Assembly (NCBI GenBank): GCA_022511485.1 | Contig: JAFLUJ010000019.1 | Span: 1 to 9,287 of the forward strand | DNA: 9,287 nucleotides | Direction of reading: 5' to 3' | Source: Oscillospiraceae bacterium | GTDB lineage: Bacteria > Bacillota > Clostridia > Oscillospirales > Ruminococcaceae | Shown here: positions 6,812 to 9,287 of the stretch, piece by piece | How positions within the stretch are numbered: the stretch's first letter is position 1 | Layout: each line of letters starts with the position of its first letter | Notes under the pieces: model-generated | Seen by the model: only the letters and a program-made list of their open reading frames with translations | Told to the model about the DNA's origin: nothing | Databases searched by the model: none | Program-made: the position numbers and the translations under genes

Positions 6812-7538
6812 GGATCTCAGCCTCCTCTCTTGCCACTTCCATGCAGAAGCCGTGATGACTGCAGGAAGTGCAGGTAAGTTTACGGGCAGCAGGCGTATGA
6901 TTTGCAAATAATGCCTCCTTGAGTGTCGGCTGGAAAACCGTATGGCATTTGGGGCAGAGGTAAGCTACATTCCTGAAATAATACCGCGAGATAAAAATTC
7001 CATGTGGAACTGCAATGACTGCCCATGTCACAAACAGCCACCAGAAGCCCTTTGTGATCCACAGGATAATGGATACCCACTGGAGTACATTGACAGGAAT
7101 ACCGATCGTCAGTAAATTCATGTGGATCTTTTTCAGTTTTTTTCTGTTTGACATTATATATGCTATGTCACCGATGGATTCGACAGAGATCGTTTTTACG
7201 CTTTTCAGCTCCTGTCTGAGGGTTTCCAGTTTGTCCAGCTTCTCCTGACTCTCTCTGATCTCTTTTTTCAGATCCTGTTCCTGCTGCTCCAGCAGCAATG
7301 AGATAATGCTGCCCGGATCTTTTTCGGAAAGCATCTGAGAAATAGCATCAATGGGAAGCCCTAAATCTCTCAGGAAGCAGATGATCTTCATGCGTTTCAG
7401 GTCATCTTCCGAGTACAGCCGTCTGCCTCCTTCTGACAGCTCTGCCGGAATAAGGATACCGCGGGTATCGTAATACTGAACGGTTCTGACTGTCACTCCG
7501 CAGAGCTTTGCGATCTCTCCTGTCGTATATTTTGACAT
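6804..7538 (-). CDS. MerR-family regulator with membrane segments and zinc-ribbon-like tail
   Basis: A 244-residue protein starting at ATG 7538 after AAGGAGGTG (7546-7554). The N-terminal winged helix is typical of MerR proteins: YTTGEIAKLCGVTVRTVQYY (4-23), then GGRRLYSEDDLKRM (37-50). A helical coiled-coil region follows (about 80-116, EQQEQDLKKEIRESQEKLDK). Two hydrophobic segments at about 140-160 and 164-184 (WVSIILW, WWLFVTWAVIAV) look membrane-spanning. The tail has CPKC (195-198) and CTSC (223-226), a Cys4 zinc-ribbon-like arrangement. Classical MerR proteins are soluble, with an effector domain of varied type. This one is probably membrane-tethered and may sense envelope or metal state; that is inference. 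It overlaps the CPBP gene by 8 nt, and its promoter has a MerR-type operator, suggesting autoregulation. Confidence 0.9.
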   Translation of the reverse strand: MSKYTTGEIAKLCGVTVRTVQYYDTRGILIPAELSEGGRRLYSEDDLKRMKIICFLRDLGLPIDAISQMLSEKDPGSIISLLLEQQEQDLKKEIRESQEKLDKLETLRQELKSVKTISVESIGDIAYIMSNRKKLKKIHMNLLTIGIPVNVLQWVSIILWITKGFWWLFVTWAVIAVPHGIFISRYYFRNVAYLCPKCHTVFQPTLKEALFANHTPAARKLTCTSCSHHGFCMEVAREEAEIHE

Positions 7539-7551
7539 AGCTTTTCACCTC

Positions 7552-7563
7552 CTTAACGTTAAG
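7552..7563. promoter_or_regulatory. 12-bp palindrome at the merR transcription start
   Basis: CTTAACGTTAAG is a perfect 12-bp palindrome. It overlaps the last bases of the -10 box and the merR ribosome site on the minus strand. It could be a second operator or a chance AT-rich palindrome. Confidence 0.35.
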
Positions 7564-7592
7564 TATAACTCATGACGCAGCGTCACAAGCAA
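7562..7592 (-). promoter_or_regulatory. MerR-type promoter with 19-nt spacer and internal dyad
   Basis: On the minus strand, TTGCTT (7592-7587) and TATACT (7567-7562) are separated by 19 nt. The spacer contains the perfect dyad TGACGC-N1-GCGTCA (7573-7585). MerR-family activators bind such dyads in over-long spacers and untwist the DNA to align the two boxes. The start of transcription would be near 7555, leaving a leader of about 17 nt. The combination with the MerR gene immediately downstream is strong support. Confidence 0.8.
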
Positions 7593-7615
7593 CCCCTGAC
7601 GCAAGGGGATTTTTC
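7593..7615. repeat. Small GC hairpin containing another TGACGC half-site
   Basis: CCCCT (7593-7597) pairs with AGGGG (7604-7608) around GACGCA and is followed by ATTTTTC on the plus strand. It abuts the -35 box of the merR promoter and repeats the TGACGC half-site 24 nt from the one in the spacer dyad. It resembles a plus-strand terminator, but no plus-strand gene precedes it. Confidence 0.5.
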
Positions 7616-7630
7616 AATTATTAATTAAAA

Positions 7631-7655
7631 ATCCACCCTGATAAGCAGAGTGGAT
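7631..7655. terminator. Terminator of the rplM-rpsI operon (potentially bidirectional)
   Basis: ATCCACCCTG (7631-7640) pairs with CAGAGTGGAT (7646-7655) with one G-U pair and a 5-nt loop. On the minus strand it is followed by TTTTTAATTAA and lies 15 nt after the rpsI stop. On the plus strand it is followed by CTTTTTT. Confidence 0.88.
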
Positions 7656-7669
7656 CTTTTTTGCTGAAG

Positions 7670-8071
7670 TTATCTCTTGGAGAACTGAGGAGCACGTCTT
7701 GCAGCTTTGAGACCGTACTTCTTTCTTTCCTTCATTCTCGGGTCACGAGTGAGGAAGCCTGCTTTCTTAAGAACAGGACGAAGGTCTCCGTTTGCCTGGA
7801 GCAGAGCTCTGGAAAGTCCGTGACGGATAGCGCCAGCCTGACCTGTAACTCCGCCGCCTGCTACTGTGCAGACAATATCAAACTTGTCGGAATTCTCGGT
7901 GAGGATAAGAGGCTGCTTAACTATAAGCTTGAGAGTTTCAAGACCGAAATAGTCATTGATGTCTCTGCCGTTTATTGTGATGTTTCCACTGCCTGCGAAA
8001 ACTCTTACTCTTGCAACAGAGCTTTTTCTTCTGCCTGTGCCGTAAAAATATGGCTGTTTAGATTCGTACAT
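7670..8071 (-). CDS. rpsI: 30S ribosomal protein S9
   Basis: A 133-residue protein, the normal length for bacterial S9 (uS9). It binds 16S rRNA in the 30S head, and its C-terminal tail reaches the P-site tRNA. Diagnostic segments are YGTGRRKSSVARVRVFAGSG near the N-terminus, INGRDINDYFG, VAGGGVTGQAGAIRHGLSRAL in the middle, and the basic end LTRDPRMKERKKYGLKAARR followed by APQFSKR. The terminal SKR is the hallmark tail. It starts at ATG 8071 with AAGGAGG 8 nt upstream; that ribosome site overlaps the rplM stop (TAAGGAGG), and the intergenic gap is 13 nt. It is the second gene of the conserved rplM-rpsI operon. Confidence 0.98.
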   Translation of the reverse strand: MYESKQPYFYGTGRRKSSVARVRVFAGSGNITINGRDINDYFGLETLKLIVKQPLILTENSDKFDIVCTVAGGGVTGQAGAIRHGLSRALLQANGDLRPVLKKAGFLTRDPRMKERKKYGLKAARRAPQFSKR

Positions 8072-8084
8072 TTACTCCGCCTCC

Positions 8085-8513
8085 TTATATCTCGTAGTTC
8101 TCAGGCTTCTGAGCTGCGTGCTCATGCTCTGCGCCTGCATAGGTTCTCAGACGCTTAAGAGCTGCTCTGCCTAAAGTATTGTTGGGGAGCATACCGTTTA
8201 CAGCAATTTTCATTGCTCTCTCGGGCTCGTTTTTCATCATATCGCTGTACTTGATCTCCTTAAGACCGCCGATCCAGCCGGTGTGCCACTTGTAGGTTTT
8301 CTGCTCCAGCTTCTTGCCTGTAAGAACAGCCTTTGCGCAGTTGATGATTATAACGTGATCTCCACAGTCAGCGTGGGGAGCGAAGGTAGGCTTATTCTTT
8401 CCGCGGAGTATGGAAGCTGCTTCTGCGGCAACGCGTCCAAGCGGCTTGTCCGAAGCGTCAAGCACATACCATTTGCGGCTGATCTCGTTTGCCTTTGGCA
8501 TATAAGTTGACAT
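8085..8513 (-). CDS. rplM: 50S ribosomal protein L13
   Basis: A 142-residue protein, the normal length for L13 (uL13), an early-assembling 23S rRNA-binding protein. Diagnostic segments are RKWYVLDASDKPLGRVAAEA, then ILRGK, GDHVIIINCAKAVLTGKKLEQK, YKWHTGWIGGLKE and AVNGMLPNNTLGRAALKRLR, then TYAGAEHEH. ATG 8513 is preferred over ATG 8519: the AGGAG site lies 7 nt before 8513 but nearly touches 8519. It is transcribed from the promoter at 8620-8648 through a leader of about 100 nt and is followed by rpsI. Confidence 0.98.
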   Translation of the reverse strand: MSTYMPKANEISRKWYVLDASDKPLGRVAAEAASILRGKNKPTFAPHADCGDHVIIINCAKAVLTGKKLEQKTYKWHTGWIGGLKEIKYSDMMKNEPERAMKIAVNGMLPNNTLGRAALKRLRTYAGAEHEHAAQKPENYEI

Positions 8514-8540
8514 AGTCATTCTCCTCTTTAATAGATTTTT

Positions 8541-8613
8541 GTCCGGCGACAGAGCTTACAGAACGTTTGCAACTCATAAACGCTTATGGTAAATGCTTCT
8601 GTCCGACGCAACA
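8541..8613 (-). promoter_or_regulatory. Probable structured leader of rplM (L13-leader type)
   Basis: The leader runs from about 8613 to 8514. On the minus strand GACAGAAGC (8603-8595) pairs with GCTCTGTC (8555-8548) with one bulged base, enclosing a small CATAA/TTATG hairpin (8588-8575). GTCGGAC and GCCGGAC occur just outside the two arms. Firmicute rplM operons often carry an autoregulatory L13 leader, so position and closing stem fit. I have not matched it to a covariance model. Confidence 0.5.
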
Positions 8614-8619
8614 TTAACC

Positions 8620-8648
8620 ATTATACACGGTAAAAACAGCAAAGTCAA
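8620..8648 (-). promoter_or_regulatory. SigA promoter of rplM-rpsI
   Basis: On the minus strand, TTGACT (8648-8643), 17-nt spacer, TATAAT (8625-8620). A second TTGACT lies 8 nt further upstream (about 8656-8651), so the -35 hexamer is duplicated. The boxes are identical to those of the GH13 promoter. Confidence 0.85.
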
Positions 8649-8845
8649 TAGTCAAATTGCCGAATTTTTAAAATATATCCCTCATTCTCTTTAAATCTCT
8701 GCGATTTGCTCTGAATCTCTCTGTTTCTCATGTTTCATTTCATTTTGGCGGGGAACTTAAATCATAATTTAGTGTCGTAGGGATTGTTGTGAATTTCTAT
8801 TGTTGATTCGTTATTTTTTACTTGTTCACAAAGGAGTGGGTGTCA
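8649..8845. other. Gene-free AT-rich spacer
   Basis: No frame with a credible start, ribosome site and composition was found on either strand. There is a loose repeat of AATCTCT (about 8694 and 8713), without evident structure. Apart from the rplM promoter's upstream side, I see nothing here. Confidence 0.6.
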
Positions 8846-8908
8846 GGAAACCACGGGGGAGGGGAAACAAAACCCAACAAAAATCGGCATCCCCTCCCCC
8901 GAGTTTCC
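8846..8908. repeat. Imperfect inverted repeat with G10-type arms, interleaved with the next element
   Basis: GGAAAC (8846-8851) and GGGGGAGGGG (8855-8864) pair with CCCCTCCCCC (8891-8900) and GTTTCC (8903-8908), leaving a short unequal bulge (CAC against GA). The 26-nt loop contains AAAAATCGGCA, which itself pairs with a later segment at 8946-8956. The two helices are thus interleaved (A-B-A'-B'). Confidence 0.75.
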
Positions 8909-8956
8909 CTACCCCCACACCCCCTACCTTCCTTACCCCCTTCCCTGCCGATTTTT
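8879..8956. repeat. 78-bp element with 11-bp terminal inverted repeats and C-rich core
   Basis: AAAAATCGGCA (8879-8889) and TGCCGATTTTT (8946-8956) are exact inverted repeats around a core of almost only C and T. Core C-runs lie at 8891-8894, 8896-8900, 8907-8909, 8912-8916, 8920-8924, 8936-8940 and 8943-8945. The complementary minus strand has the spacing of G-runs needed for a G-quadruplex (loops 1-6 nt among the first five). A second copy in inverse orientation starts at 9251. It may be a small non-autonomous repeat. Confidence 0.75.
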
Positions 8957-8980
8957 ACACGGAAAAAGAAAGATATAGTA

Positions 8981-9055
8981 ACTAATTTATTTTGTAAATT
9001 GTCCAGTGCCAGCAACCTATACAGAATTAACTCGCAGTTGTTACTAATTTATTTT
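8981..9055 (+). repeat. Pair of 13-nt direct repeats
   Basis: ACTAATTTATTTT occurs at 8981-8993 and again at 9043-9055, 62 nt apart start to start. Both lie inside the segment bounded by the two inverted C-rich elements. The second copy abuts the hairpin at 9062. Confidence 0.6.
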
Positions 9056-9061
9056 CCACAA

Positions 9062-9148
9062 AAAAGCTGTTCAGTAAGTTTTACATGAAATATTCTGCGT
9101 ACTTAAAGCAACCAGAACATTTCATGTAAGCCTGTTTGAACAGCTTTT
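9062..9148. repeat. 87-nt long hairpin, possible bidirectional terminator or palindromic element
   Basis: The outer stem is 12 bp and perfect: AAAAGCTGTTCA (9062-9073) with TGAACAGCTTTT (9137-9148). The inner stem is 11 bp and perfect: TTACATGAAAT (9081-9091) with ATTTCATGTAA (9119-9129). It extends by TTCTG (9093-9097) with CAGAA (9113-9117). Arms end in A and T tracts as in a bidirectional terminator, but no gene ends nearby in this window. Confidence 0.75.
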
Positions 9149-9190
9149 AGTGGAATAGAATTTAATAACAACCGCCTATTGATTCTTTAG

Positions 9191-9230
9191 CCGATTCAGA
9201 CACAGTACATCTGAACGGTATTGATATAAT
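9191..9230 (+). promoter_or_regulatory. Small dyad followed by an extended -10-like box
   Basis: CCGATTCAGA (9191-9200) pairs with TCTGAACGG (9210-9218) with one bulged A. It is followed by TGATATAAT (9222-9230), which has the TGnTATAAT form of an extended -10 box. No good -35 hexamer is present 17 nt upstream. A promoter here would read rightward out of the window through the second C-rich element. Confidence 0.3.
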
Positions 9231-9250
9231 TTTGTCTTTTCTTTCATGTA

Positions 9251-9287
9251 TAAAAATCGGCAAAGGAGAGGGTAAGGAAGGTAGGGG
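9251..9287 (+). repeat. Second copy of the C/G-rich element, inverted and cut by the window end
   Basis: TAAAAATCGGCA (9251-9262) and GGTAAGGAAGGTAGGGG (9271-9287) are exact reverse complements of 8946-8957 and 8921-8937, at the same spacing. Overall 33 of 37 visible positions match. The rest of the copy lies beyond the window. Confidence 0.8.

Noticed and set aside
5915..6907. Longer start for the second CPBP protein (330 residues)
   Set aside because: The extra residues overlap the merR zinc-ribbon coding region and read like out-of-frame sequence; the 6811 start has GAGGAGG and typical overlap spacing.
7593..7615. Plus-strand intrinsic terminator
   Set aside because: No plus-strand gene or promoter precedes it; it is more likely part of the merR control region or incidental.
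7661..8158. 165-codon plus-strand open frame
   Set aside because: It is antisense to rpsI and part of rplM, which are certain.
8800..9088. Several overlapping open frames on both strands across the C-rich region, rich in Pro or Gly
   Set aside because: They arise from low-complexity repeats and hairpins, with no plausible protein domain; the inverted repeats explain the composition.
8846..9287. CRISPR array
   Set aside because: The repeats are few, inverted, unevenly spaced and low-complexity; there are no regular spacers or cas genes.

Overview
The window looks like chromosomal DNA of a low-to-moderate G+C Firmicute, most likely a gut clostridium of the Ruminococcus/Oscillospiraceae type. 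The reasons are strong AGGAGG-type ribosome sites, SigA promoters with 17-nt spacers, many intrinsic terminators, the rplM-rpsI operon, an intracellular GH13 glucosidase and CPBP membrane proteases paired with small regulators. The genus is an inference from protein character, not from a search.

Layout, left to right. (1) 1-76, minus strand: the first 25 codons of a gene leaving the window, possibly an LCM/TcmP-type methyltransferase, with its own promoter (129-157). It is divergent from (2) a 457-residue von Willebrand A protein at 245-1618 whose metal site has two altered residues. (3) 1745-4284: a promoter, a GH13 alpha-glucosidase-like enzyme and an unrecognised 275-residue protein 13 nt downstream, ending in a strong terminator. 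(4) 4311-5897: a TetR-family regulator and a CPBP-family membrane protease, overlapping by ATGA. They are transcribed from a consensus promoter with a perfect 24-bp palindrome at the start of transcription. A 161-nt imperfect inverted repeat sits in the leader. (5) 5915-7592, minus strand: a MerR-family regulator with two membrane segments and a Cys4 zinc-ribbon-like tail, overlapping by 8 nt a second CPBP protease. Its promoter has the 19-nt spacer and internal dyad typical of MerR control. The two regulator-protease pairs converge on one bidirectional terminator (5864-5897). (6) 7631-8648, minus strand: promoter, probable L13-type leader, rplM, rpsI and a terminator. (7) 8649-9287: no credible gene. 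It holds a C-rich element with interleaved inverted repeats, a direct repeat, a long hairpin, and a second, inverted copy of the C-rich element cut by the window end.

The most distinctive parts are the two independently controlled regulator/CPBP cassettes facing each other, the hairpin element in the tetR leader, and the repeat cluster upstream of the ribosomal protein operon. The two cassettes plausibly belong to envelope-stress or peptide-immunity functions. No CRISPR array, tRNA, rRNA, transposase or phage gene was seen.
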